A stretch of 19,493 nt of DNA from DASZQY01 sp048498575 (GCA_048498575.1 JBEHXS010000030.1:1-19493); one strand, 5' to 3'; shown: positions 7,680 through 15,339, counted from the first letter of the stretch. A program made the numbers and translations. The notes: generated from the letters alone by a model not told the origin.

Positions 7680-8372
7680 ATGCCCTCGTTCCTCATCTCC
7701 AGCTTCCAGAAGATGGATGTCCGCGGCTGGCGCAACGTCATCTCAACCGCTATTCGCGAACACGGCACCTTACGCAGCTACGCGCGAAGAGAGGTCATTT
7801 TCCACCAGGGCGTCATGGGAACCGCGGTTTATGCGGTTGAGTCCGGCCTGATCGAGACATCCGGGCTGAACCAGGCGGGGCGTGAGGTCACGCTCTCGAT
7901 ACGCGGCCCGGGCGAGCCGTTCGGCTACTCCGAGGCGGTCCTCGGACGTCCGCGATCACGCCAGGCGAGCGTGCTGCAGGACGCCACTATCTGGCAGGTG
8001 GCGACGGACGCATTCCTCGATCTGGTGGCCGAACGTCCCGACGTCGTACTGGCGATGCTGGGCAGCGCCATGTACCGGCTTACGCTATCGACCTCCATGC
8101 GCACCGAGCTGCGCGGTACGAGCGCCTACGATCGCGTCGGCTATGTGCTGGCGCAACTCGCCAACGGCACACCCGCGCTGGCGCAGGATCCGAGGCCGCA
8201 ACTGCACATTACGCACGAAGAAATAAGCAGGGTCTGCGATCTCAGCCGTCAGACCGTCACTACAATTCTCGGCGAAATGCAGGACAGGGGAATCGTGAGA
8301 CTTGGTCTGCGATCGATTGAGTTGCTCGACCGGTCGCGTCTCAGTCACGCAGCGGAGGAACTGCCCGACTAG
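7680..8372 (+). CDS. Crp/Fnr-family transcriptional regulator
   Basis: This 230-residue protein has an N-terminal cyclic-nucleotide-binding-type beta-barrel (about 30-115, with VIFHQG, VYAVESG and SIRGPGEPFGYSE), a long dimer helix (about 118-145) and a C-terminal winged HTH (about 176-210, ITHEEISRVCDLSRQTVTTIL). The phosphate cassette of true CRP (GE...RSA) is not kept: the region reads GYSEAVLGRPRSRQAS, so cAMP is an unlikely ligand. There is no N-terminal cysteine cluster, so it is not an oxygen-sensing FNR. It is the first gene of the plus-strand operon and lies beside the divergent control region, and so probably controls both operons. I preferred the ATG at 7680 to the TTG at 7662; neither has a strong Shine-Dalgarno, and an ATG at 7713 is a third option. 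Confidence 0.87.
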   Translation: MPSFLISSFQKMDVRGWRNVISTAIREHGTLRSYARREVIFHQGVMGTAVYAVESGLIETSGLNQAGREVTLSIRGPGEPFGYSEAVLGRPRSRQASVLQDATIWQVATDAFLDLVAERPDVVLAMLGSAMYRLTLSTSMRTELRGTSAYDRVGYVLAQLANGTPALAQDPRPQLHITHEEISRVCDLSRQTVTTILGEMQDRGIVRLGLRSIELLDRSRLSHAAEELPD

Positions 8373-8473
8373 AACCCGCAGATTCCGATGTCGGCAGCGT
8401 GACAATCAGCCGGTCGGGGACCGGGTTACGAATGTCCCCGGGAGGCGCTCAACCCGCGCCGAAGGAACGCAGC

Positions 8474-9391
8474 GTGCTTCGATACGTCCTCTGGCGCCTT
8501 GGTCAATCGATATTGGTCCTGATCGGGCTCACGGTCGTCGTCTTCTTCGTGACCCACCAGATTGGCGACGTTGCACGGCTGATGCTGCCGCTGGACTCGA
8601 CACAGCAACAGTACCTCGACATGCGCAAGGCGCTCGGACTGGACGACCCGATCGTCGTTCAATTTCTGCGATACGGTGCGCAATTGCTGCGCGGCGATTT
8701 CGGAATATCGCTGTGGCAAAACGTGCCTGCCATGGGCCTTGTCGTGCAGCGCTTTCCGGCGACGGCCTTGTTGGCCGTCTCCACGCTCGTGTTTTCGCTC
8801 GTCGTCGCCTTTCCCGTCGGAATCCTGGCGGCGCTGCATCCCGGCCGCATCTTCGACCGCATCGCGACCGTTAGCTCGATCTTCGGCCTGTCGGTGCCTA
8901 CGTTCTGGCTGGCGCTTCTCATGATCGCCTTCCTCGCAGTGCGGCTGCGCTGGTTCGATACGTCGGGCTATGGCGGGCCGCAGCATCTCGTTCTGCCCAT
9001 GCTCGCGCTGTCTGCGCAAAGCGTCGGCCGCCTAGCCCAGGTCATCCGGACCAGCATGCTCGACGTGCTTGCCGCGCAGTATCTGACGACGGCACGCGCC
9101 AAAGGCCTCGCGGAACGCGTCACCCTCATCCGGCACGGCCTGCGCAATGCAATGCTACCCATCCTGACCATTGCGGGAGATGAGGTCGTCGGCCTGCTCA
9201 ACGGCACCGTCGTGATCGAGGTGATATTCGGCTGGCCGGGTATCGGGAAACTCACCATCGACGCGATCGAGCGCAGAGACTTCGCCGTCATTCAGGCGAG
9301 TGTGATCTTCATCGCCATCGCCGTTATTTTCGTAAACCTGGTCGTCGACCTTCTCTACGCGTGGTTCGATCCGCGCATTCGCTATGCCTAA
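8474..9391 (+). CDS. Opp/Dpp-type ABC importer permease (DppB/OppB-like)
   Basis: This 305-residue inner-membrane permease begins MLRYVLWRLGQSILVLIGL (the GTG start read as Met), the usual DppB opening and first membrane helix. It continues with the family's periplasmic segment (ALGLDDPIVVQFLRY, GDFGISLW), several further membrane helices, and the cytoplasmic coupling motif around YLTTARAKGLAERVTLIRHGLRNA (EAA loop). It ends AWFDPRIRYA, as family members do. I chose the GTG at 8474 because GAAGGA lies 7 bases upstream and the N-terminus fits. Longer starts (GTG 8399, ATG 8432) would add a hydrophilic 25-residue tail. It should pair with the next gene product and with the two ATPases of the divergent operon. 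Confidence 0.92.
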   Translation: MLRYVLWRLGQSILVLIGLTVVVFFVTHQIGDVARLMLPLDSTQQQYLDMRKALGLDDPIVVQFLRYGAQLLRGDFGISLWQNVPAMGLVVQRFPATALLAVSTLVFSLVVAFPVGILAALHPGRIFDRIATVSSIFGLSVPTFWLALLMIAFLAVRLRWFDTSGYGGPQHLVLPMLALSAQSVGRLAQVIRTSMLDVLAAQYLTTARAKGLAERVTLIRHGLRNAMLPILTIAGDEVVGLLNGTVVIEVIFGWPGIGKLTIDAIERRDFAVIQASVIFIAIAVIFVNLVVDLLYAWFDPRIRYA

Positions 9392-9414
9392 GCTGGAGAA
9401 GGAGAACGAGTGGA

Positions 9415-10341
9415 ATGACTGAGGCGGCCGTCGAGGAATTCGCGACCGCACCGCGGCGCCCACCGAATGCTCTCCAGCTTCTCGTGGGCGATCGCGTCGC
9501 GATCTCTGCGGTCGCCTTCCTCATCGTTATCTCGTTGGCGGCGCTCGGTGGCGATGTGCTGGTTCATGCAGGGCTGATTGCCGACCCTTTGAAACAGAGC
9601 CTGCTCAGCCGGAACAGGCCGCCGGGCTTCACCGACGCCGCCGGCTTTCACTTACTGGGAACCGACCAGCTCGGGCGCGATCTCCTGTCGCGGCTCATAT
9701 TCGGCGCCAGAATCTCGCTGACGATCAGCGGCGTCGCAATCGTGGCGTCGAGCGCCATTGGCGTCAGCCTCGGCCTTTTGGCCGGATACCGCGGCGGCCG
9801 GGTCGACACGATCATCATGCGGCTTGTCGACATCCAGATGGGTTTCCCGCAGCTGCTGCTCGCGCTCGCCGTCATCTACGCCGCAGGTCCAAGCATCACC
9901 AATCTCATCATCGTGCTTGCGCTTACGCGCTGGATGGCGATCGCCCGGGTCACGCGCGCCACCACGCTTTCTCTTCGCGAGACTCTCTACGTCGAGGCGG
10001 CGCGATCCCTTGGCGCGAGCAACCTGCGTATCGTCGTTCGACACATCCTGCCCAATCTCTCGTCGACGCTGCTGGTCCTGATATCGCTGGAGTTCGGTCG
10101 CGTGATGCTGTCGGAATCCAGCCTCAGCTTTCTTGGGATGGGCGTGCAACCGCCCGATGCCTCCTGGGGACTGATGCTTGCACAAGGCCGCGACTACCTC
10201 GCCAGCGCTTGGTGGCTGGTGACTTTCCCCGGACTGCTGATCGCACTGACCACCCTGTCCACGAACCTTTTGGCGTCGTGGGCGCGCGGGATAAACGACC
10301 CGATCTACCGCAAGCGCATTGTGGACAAGGCCGCCCGCTAG
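9415..10341 (+). CDS. Opp/Dpp-type ABC importer permease (DppC/OppC-like)
   Basis: This 308-residue second permease has the DppC hallmarks. There is an N-terminal cytoplasmic stretch and a first membrane helix (about 31-50), the periplasmic HLLGTDQLGRDLLSRLIFGAR segment, and further membrane helices. The EAA coupling loop reads YVEAARSLGASNLRIVVRHILPN, followed by SSLSFLGMGVQPPDASWG. It ends ARGINDPIYRKR, close to the common C-terminus of the family. The ATG at 9415 has AAGGAG 10 bases upstream. A longer frame open from 9361 overlaps the previous gene and is not needed. With the DppB-like protein it forms the transmembrane pore. Confidence 0.93.
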   Translation: MTEAAVEEFATAPRRPPNALQLLVGDRVAISAVAFLIVISLAALGGDVLVHAGLIADPLKQSLLSRNRPPGFTDAAGFHLLGTDQLGRDLLSRLIFGARISLTISGVAIVASSAIGVSLGLLAGYRGGRVDTIIMRLVDIQMGFPQLLLALAVIYAAGPSITNLIIVLALTRWMAIARVTRATTLSLRETLYVEAARSLGASNLRIVVRHILPNLSSTLLVLISLEFGRVMLSESSLSFLGMGVQPPDASWGLMLAQGRDYLASAWWLVTFPGLLIALTTLSTNLLASWARGINDPIYRKRIVDKAAR

Positions 10342-10363
10342 GCCTCGGCAGATTGCGCTGCCA

Positions 10364-10432
10364 CTGTCAACTAACTGACAGCCGCGACGGCGGTGACCAC
10401 CCATAGTCGCGATCAGACGCACGGAAAGTGCG
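10364..10432 (+). promoter_or_regulatory. Three successive dyads between permease and binding-protein genes
   Basis: Three inverted repeats follow one another in the 121-base gap: CTGTCA-ACTAAC-TGACAG (10364-10381), CGCGAC-N17-GTCGCG (10383-10388 with 10406-10411), and CGCAC-GGAAA-GTGCG (10418-10432). None is followed by a T-run. In importer operons such hairpins often stabilise or process the mRNA so that the binding protein is made in excess. The first dyad could instead be an operator. Folding energies were not computed. Confidence 0.4.
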
Positions 10433-10462
10433 CTCTAAGCCGCACCATGGGAGGAAGGCTAC

Positions 10463-11992
10463 ATGACCAACGAACTGATCAGGCGCAGAACTGCCATCAG
10501 CGGATGGCTGGTCGCCGCAGGCCTGGCGCTGGCGCCGATGTTGCTGCCGCAGGCCGGCTACGCCGCGGCGAGCGGTTCTATCACAGTGGCGATCGGCGCC
10601 GAACCTGCGACGATGCTGCCGCGAAGCGCGTGCTCGTACGAAACCAACTTCGTCACCGATAACGTTTACGAGCGGCTCACCCGCCGGCAACCCGATGGGT
10701 CAGTGGCCGGATGGCTCGCCGAATCCTATACGCAGGTCGATCCCCTCACCTGGCGCTTCAAGTTGCGTCCAGGAATCTCGTTCACGGACGGCGAGCCGCT
10801 CAACGCCGATGCCGTGATCGCGACGGTCAACTATTACATGGACACCAAGAATCCCAGTCGCTGCTATGGCGACTACTCGACGATCACCGGCGTCAAGAAG
10901 GTCGACGACAGCACGGTCGATCTGACTACCACGACACCCGACCCGACGGTGCCCAGCCGTCTGCTCAAGATGTACGTCATCGCGCCGAAGTGGCTGACCA
11001 CAACGCCCGATGACCAGGCGGCCACGACGGCCGTTGGAACCGGGCCGTACCAGCTCTCCGAGTGGGTGAAGGGCGATCACATCACCTTGACGGCCAATCC
11101 GCAGTACTGGGGAGACCCAAAGCCGACCATCGGGACGATCCACATTGTTACTCGCGGTGAGGCGTCGGTGCGGGCGTCGATGGTGCAAACCGGCGAGGCC
11201 GACGTGGCCATCAACATCTCGAAGGATCAGGCCACGGCCCTGCCGAAGTCGGTGACCGAGCACACGACCGAGGCAGTGTTCGTGCGTCTCAACACCCTGA
11301 ACCCGATCCTCAAAGACCCGAAGGTGCGGCAGGCAATCGCCGAGTCGATCGACACCGACCAGATCATGCAGGCGCTATTCCCCGGCGTGTCGACCTCGCT
11401 CAACGGCCAGATCATCCGGCCGAGCGCGTTGGGCTTTAATCCAGACCTCAAGCCATATCCCACCGACCCGACGCAAGCGGCGAGCCTCGTCAAGGAAGCC
11501 GGTGCCGCCGGTCAGAAGCTCGACCTGATCGTCCGTACTGACCTCATCCCCAACGTCAGCGAGCTCGGCGAGGCGCTGCAAGGCATGATTCAAAGCACTG
11601 GCCTGGTGGTCAACATTGTGCCGATGGAGGCGGCACCGTGGCGTAACTTGTTGTTCGCGAACAAGGAAGGCCAGCAGCGTACCGATATGATGATCATCTC
11701 GGCCAGCAACGTGCAGTTCGACTCGAGCCGCGTGATCAACTTCTACTTCGGCACCGGGCAGTTCTCGCAGGCCGACAGCCAGTCGTTCCAGGCGGAGATC
11801 GACAAGACGGCAGCGCTCACCGGCGCTGCTCGCGCGGCGTCATATCAGGCGATGTGGAAGGAGATACAGGACAACTACTGGGTCATCCCACTGTTTGGCA
11901 CCGACTATATCCACGGCCTGTCGGCTCGGGTGAACTGGACGCCGCGCGACGACGGCTTCGTCTACTTCAACACGTTCACGCTCAGCCAGTAA
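10463..11992 (+). CDS. Family-5 extracellular solute-binding protein (peptide/opine/nickel-type SBP)
   Basis: This 509-residue periplasmic receptor feeds the neighbouring importer. A signal peptide is clear: basic RRRT at 7-10, a hydrophobic core at about 14-29, and a likely cut after AGYA (residue 34). The RR pair gives only a weak Tat resemblance. The mature part follows the SBP_bac_5 pattern: ITVAIGAEPATMLP, the DNVYERLTR strand, WRFKLRPGISFTDGEPLNADAV, GTGPYQLSEW and KVRQAIAESIDTDQI. Two cysteines, C57 and C134, could form a disulfide near the binding cleft. A strong GGGAGGAAGG ends 4 bases before the ATG, in line with high expression. Family-5 proteins bind peptides, opines, nickel chelates or oligosaccharides, and the ligand cannot be read from the sequence. 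The enzyme neighbours favour a sugar-acid derivative. Confidence 0.92.
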   Translation: MTNELIRRRTAISGWLVAAGLALAPMLLPQAGYAAASGSITVAIGAEPATMLPRSACSYETNFVTDNVYERLTRRQPDGSVAGWLAESYTQVDPLTWRFKLRPGISFTDGEPLNADAVIATVNYYMDTKNPSRCYGDYSTITGVKKVDDSTVDLTTTTPDPTVPSRLLKMYVIAPKWLTTTPDDQAATTAVGTGPYQLSEWVKGDHITLTANPQYWGDPKPTIGTIHIVTRGEASVRASMVQTGEADVAINISKDQATALPKSVTEHTTEAVFVRLNTLNPILKDPKVRQAIAESIDTDQIMQALFPGVSTSLNGQIIRPSALGFNPDLKPYPTDPTQAASLVKEAGAAGQKLDLIVRTDLIPNVSELGEALQGMIQSTGLVVNIVPMEAAPWRNLLFANKEGQQRTDMMIISASNVQFDSSRVINFYFGTGQFSQADSQSFQAEIDKTAALTGAARAASYQAMWKEIQDNYWVIPLFGTDYIHGLSARVNWTPRDDGFVYFNTFTLSQ

Positions 11993-12010
11993 CGGGGCGC
12001 AACGCCATTG

Positions 12011-12034
12011 GCGGAGTGGCGCTAGCCACTCCGC
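12011..12034 (+). terminator. Perfect 10-bp hairpin followed by a pyrimidine tract
   Basis: GCGGAGTGGC pairs exactly with GCCACTCCGC around a GCTA loop, 19 bases after the binding-protein stop. TCTCTCTCATTCC follows rather than a pure T-run, so termination may be partial. It lies inside an otherwise continuous set of same-strand genes. It could therefore reduce expression of the downstream enzymes relative to the binding protein, or protect the 3' end of the transporter mRNA. Confidence 0.6.
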
Positions 12035-12073
12035 TCTCTCTCATTCCTCAGCGCGTCATCCGGAAAAGCAGCC

Positions 12074-13081
12074 ATGATCATCGTTCTCGACGAGGCATAT
12101 CGTGAAGGCAACACCGCCAGGTTTGCCAAGCACGAGGTCCGTTACTTTCCGAGTGCGATCGCTGGCCCGGAGCCGCTCGCAAAAGCGATCGCGGGCGCCG
12201 ACGTCGTCGGCTTCCGCCGCGTTCTCCCGTTCCCGTTCGATCCGACAATCGTGAAGGATGCCAAACGGTTGCAGTTCATTCATCGATCGGGGTCGGGAGC
12301 TGACTGGTTCGACCTCCAGTTGCTTTCCGATCTTGGAATTCTGGTGGCAGTGAACAGCGGTTTCAATTCGGCCAGCGTTGCTGAGCACGCCGTCCTGCTG
12401 GCGTTGTTGTCGCTGCGTCGCTCCCTCGACTTCTTCCGTTCGATGGCCGAGGGCAAGTGGCTGCGTGACCTCCCCGGCGATCCGCCCATGATCCTCAATG
12501 GCAAGACCGTCGGCGTTGTCGGACTGGGCGCGATTGGCGGACGCGTGTTCCACGCCATGCGCGGGCTTGGTGCCAACGTCATCGGCTATCAGCGCGACAC
12601 GTCCATCTCCATCCCGGCCGGCGTCAAGCTCGTAGACTTCGACACCCTGGTGTCGACTTCCGACGTCATCACTCTCCACGTGCCGCTGACAGCGGAAACC
12701 CATCACATGATCGGCGAACGGGAGATCGCCGTGATGAAGCCGACGGCGGTGCTCGTGAACACGTCACGTGGGCCGGTGGTCGACCAGACCGCGCTGATCG
12801 CAGCCTTGCAGAGCCGGCGCATCAGGGCAGCCGGCCTCGACGTTTTCGAGGACGAGCCGCTGCCGCCGAACCACCCGCTGCGCACCATGCCGAACGTCAT
12901 TACAACACCGCACGTCGGAGGTGCCGGCATCGAAATCGCCGAGATGCAGGTCGAGGGCACGCTGAGCAATATTGAATTGTTCGTGTCGGGCAAGATGCCT
13001 GAACGCCTAGTGAACCCCGAAATCCTCAAAGATGGTCGCGCGCGGGCCCGCGATCTGCGGCCGTCAACAGCGAATGCATAG
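12074..13081 (+). CDS. D-isomer-specific 2-hydroxyacid dehydrogenase, NAD-binding
   Basis: This 335-residue protein has the two-domain layout of the D-2-hydroxyacid dehydrogenases. It would reduce a 2-keto acid to the D-hydroxy acid, or the reverse, with NAD(P)H. The Rossmann motif GVVGLGAIGG lies at 147-156. The catalytic triad is Arg232 (NTSRGPVVD), Glu261 (DVFEDEPLP) and His280 (TTPHVGG). The substrate loop has IHRSGSGADWFD where the phosphoglycerate/glyoxylate relatives have a similar RxGxGxxNID segment. The ATG is preceded by GGAAAAG at a usable distance. It starts 82 bases after the binding-protein gene, across the hairpin. A glyoxylate, hydroxypyruvate or sugar-derived keto acid is a plausible substrate, but none is proven. 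Confidence 0.9.
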   Translation: MIIVLDEAYREGNTARFAKHEVRYFPSAIAGPEPLAKAIAGADVVGFRRVLPFPFDPTIVKDAKRLQFIHRSGSGADWFDLQLLSDLGILVAVNSGFNSASVAEHAVLLALLSLRRSLDFFRSMAEGKWLRDLPGDPPMILNGKTVGVVGLGAIGGRVFHAMRGLGANVIGYQRDTSISIPAGVKLVDFDTLVSTSDVITLHVPLTAETHHMIGEREIAVMKPTAVLVNTSRGPVVDQTALIAALQSRRIRAAGLDVFEDEPLPPNHPLRTMPNVITTPHVGGAGIEIAEMQVEGTLSNIELFVSGKMPERLVNPEILKDGRARARDLRPSTANA

Positions 13082-13090
13082 GTGGCAAGA

Positions 13091-14020
13091 ATGCTCGAGC
13101 CGGGTGACTTCAAAGCTTCGGTCGTCGCCGTTCCGCCGATCGCCCTGACTGACCAGTACGTCATCGATGAATCGCAGAACGACTCTCTCGTGCGTCACAT
13201 TGCGCGCGGCGGTGTCCACCTCTTTCTCTATGGCGGTAACGCCAACCTCTACAACTTCGACCTCGGGCGCTACGCCGACGCTCTTGCGATGATGACATCG
13301 GTGATCAAGGCACCGTCGCGCGTCATCGTCTCCATCGGTCCCGACTACGGCAAGATGATCGATCAGGCACCGCTTGTGCACCGTGCTGGCATCCGGGACG
13401 TCATGTTGTTGCCGATGGCGTTTGCAGCCGACTCGCATGGCGTCGGCGATGGCGTGCGACGCATCGCGGAGCGCCTCGGGTTCGGCGTCATTCTCTATCT
13501 CAAGCGCGAGAACTACGTCCGGCCGGAAAGCCTGGCGCGACTGGTCAGCGAAGGCGCCGTGCGCTTCGTCAAGTACGCGGTAGAGCGCGGCGACCCCAGC
13601 CAGGACGAGTATCTCGACGCGATCGTCGCGGCGGTAGGCCCCAATCTCGTCGCCAGCGGGATGGGGGAAACGCCGATCGCCGATCACGTCGGGCGGCGGC
13701 AGCTCGCCACATACACTTCCGGTGCGGTGTGCATCGCGCCGGCAGCATCCACGCGACTGCTCCAACTACTGCGCAAACGCCGCCAGGCGGAGATTGACGA
13801 ACTGATCAAGCCTTTCCTCGCCTTCGAGCGGCTGCGGTCTCGTCTCGGCGGGATACAGGTACTGCACGATGCTGTGACGGCGTCCGGAATTGCCGACATG
13901 GGGCCGCAGCTCCCCATGCTGTCGAATGTGAAGGCAAGATTTATGGACGAGGTGCGGGCGGCGACGGCGGACCTGCTGAACGCCGAAAAGGCCGCCATCG
14001 CCGCAGTGGCCGTCCACTGA
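13091..14020 (+). CDS. DapA/N-acetylneuraminate-lyase-superfamily protein (aldolase/lyase/dehydratase type)
   Basis: This 309-residue TIM-barrel protein belongs to the DHDPS/NAL superfamily of Schiff-base enzymes. The Schiff-base lysine is K161 (RFVKYAVERGD), and the proton-relay tyrosine is probably Y136 (VILYLKREN). The GTTGE motif of classical DapA and KDG aldolases is replaced by YGGNANLYNF (about 47-56), so it is not DapA and its specificity is open. In this operon it would best fit retro-aldol cleavage of a 2-keto-3-deoxy acid made by the dehydratases. I chose the ATG at 13091 because AGGTGG sits 6 bases upstream. A GTG at 13082 is in frame but is part of that ribosome site. Its TGA overlaps the next ATG (TGATG). 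Confidence 0.87.
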   Translation: MLEPGDFKASVVAVPPIALTDQYVIDESQNDSLVRHIARGGVHLFLYGGNANLYNFDLGRYADALAMMTSVIKAPSRVIVSIGPDYGKMIDQAPLVHRAGIRDVMLLPMAFAADSHGVGDGVRRIAERLGFGVILYLKRENYVRPESLARLVSEGAVRFVKYAVERGDPSQDEYLDAIVAAVGPNLVASGMGETPIADHVGRRQLATYTSGAVCIAPAASTRLLQLLRKRRQAEIDELIKPFLAFERLRSRLGGIQVLHDAVTASGIADMGPQLPMLSNVKARFMDEVRAATADLLNAEKAAIAAVAVH

Positions 14021-15057
14021 TGCTGCGCGTCGGCATCGTCGGGACCGCGTTTGGCGAAAGCCGCTGCCGCATGGTTGCCGACACCCCCGAAGCGACCCTT
14101 GTTGCCGTCGCCGGGCGCGACCGCGAGCGCACGCAGACGGTGGCGACACGGTTTGGATGCGACGTCGTCATTGGCTATCAGGCGCTGGTGGCGCGGCCCG
14201 ACATCGACGTGATCGGCGTCTTTACTTCGACCGAGACGCACGCCGAGATCGCGATTGCCGCCGCACGTGCGGGCAAGCACGTCATCACGAGCAAGCCGAC
14301 GGCGACCAGTATTGCCGATGCCGAGGCAATGCTCGCGGCATCCAGAGCCGCCGACCGCAGGCTGATCGTAGAATTCGATACGCGATACCTGGCGGGCCCG
14401 TTTGGCGTCTATCGGGCGATCGCTGACGGCCGGCTCGGCCGGCTCATCCAGGGCGATTACGTCAACAAATGCTACCGTGGCCAAGCGTACTACGACGAGG
14501 CCGGGGGCTGGCGCGGTATCGCAGCGCGCGGTGGCGGTTGCGTGCTCAATCAAGGAGTTCACGCGGTCGACCATCTGCTTTGGTATCATGGGCGGGCTGA
14601 AGGCGTCTTTGCCCTCACGGGCACCTACGCCCACCACATCCTTTCGGAGGACGCTGCCAGCGCAGTCATCCATTTCGAAGACGGCTCGATGGCGACCTAC
14701 ACCGCGACAACGACCTTCCGCACCAACATTCCCGCCGGAAGATACGGCGGCAATGGCACCCTTAAGCGCGCACAGATCCACGGTACCAACGGCAGCGCCA
14801 CCGTTGTTGGCGACAACATCACCGATTGGATAATGGCGGACGGCGAAACCGAGGTACCCGAACTGGGCGAGGTACCCGCCCGCAACGTTTTCCAGGATTT
14901 TGCGCGAACGGTGTCAGATGCAGGATACCGCTCGTCGACTCTTGTGGCCGACGAAGACGCACTGCAAAGCGTCTATTTGTGTGCGGCCATTCGGCAGTCG
15001 GCCGCAAGCGGCAAGTACGTCCGCATCCGTGATCTCGGTGAAGTTGGCGCGCGATAG
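14020..15057 (+). CDS. Gfo/Idh/MocA-family oxidoreductase
   Basis: This 345-residue protein has an N-terminal Rossmann fold (VGIVGTAFG, residues 4-12), the TSTETHAEIAIAAARAGKHV segment, and the alpha/beta C-terminal domain with NQGVHAVDHLLW, whose H181-x2-D184 pair is the family's catalytic HxxD site. The usual EKP motif reads SKP (91-93), keeping the catalytic lysine K92 but losing the glutamate. Family members oxidise or reduce sugars, inositols or sugar lactones with NAD(P). It could carry out the first oxidation of an imported sugar or the opening of an oxidised glycoside. Its ATG overlaps the stop of the DapA-like gene, so the two are translationally coupled. It is the last gene of the plus-strand operon. 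Confidence 0.9.
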   Translation: MLRVGIVGTAFGESRCRMVADTPEATLVAVAGRDRERTQTVATRFGCDVVIGYQALVARPDIDVIGVFTSTETHAEIAIAAARAGKHVITSKPTATSIADAEAMLAASRAADRRLIVEFDTRYLAGPFGVYRAIADGRLGRLIQGDYVNKCYRGQAYYDEAGGWRGIAARGGGCVLNQGVHAVDHLLWYHGRAEGVFALTGTYAHHILSEDAASAVIHFEDGSMATYTATTTFRTNIPAGRYGGNGTLKRAQIHGTNGSATVVGDNITDWIMADGETEVPELGEVPARNVFQDFARTVSDAGYRSSTLVADEDALQSVYLCAAIRQSAASGKYVRIRDLGEVGAR

Positions 15058-15146
15058 GTAGCCCCCGGCGCTTCATGTGGGATTTCTTACGTGCTGCCTG
15101 ACTCTGGCGGCCTCGCGCGTGTGCTTTGGGTCAGAAGCAGACGTGG
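15058..15146. other. Short stretch without recognised gene
   Basis: No frame here carries a recognisable protein, no hairpin with a T-run follows the operon end, and no tRNA-like sequence is seen. It separates the catabolic operon from the recombinase remnant. Confidence 0.5.
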
Positions 15147-15245
15147 TTAGCCGCAGGCCTTCGCCAACGCATCGATGAGGGCCCGGCGACGCTCAAACAG
15201 CATGGTGCGCAGGTACGCAGCCTCGACTTTGTTGACCACGACATG
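15147..15245 (-). pseudogene. Tyrosine recombinase (phage/island integrase) C-terminal remnant
   Basis: The minus-strand frame ending at the TAA at 15147-15149 reads HVVVNKVEAAYLR, then LFERRRALIDALAKACG. This is the characteristic last segment of P4-type island integrases, in which the H-V-V/KVEAAY region holds the end of the catalytic domain and the (L/F)ERRR-LM-W helix closes the protein. About 32 to 40 codons remain; the frame further upstream (towards the tRNA) no longer resembles an integrase, and there is no start. The remnant lies about 100 bases from the 3' end of tRNA-Ser and points away from it, as intact island integrases usually do. It is non-functional, but it marks a former integration event. 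Confidence 0.65.
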
Positions 15246-15339
15246 CGGGAGGGTCGATGTCGATCTTGACCAAGTAGCCTCGCTTTACCTCGCCCGTCCG
15301 CGCCGCGCCGAACTGTAGCGAACGTTGGCGAATAGATGG

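Noticed and set aside
13684..14781. A 365-codon open frame on the minus strand
   Set aside because: It is antisense across the DapA-like and Gfo/Idh/MocA genes, both of which are well supported.
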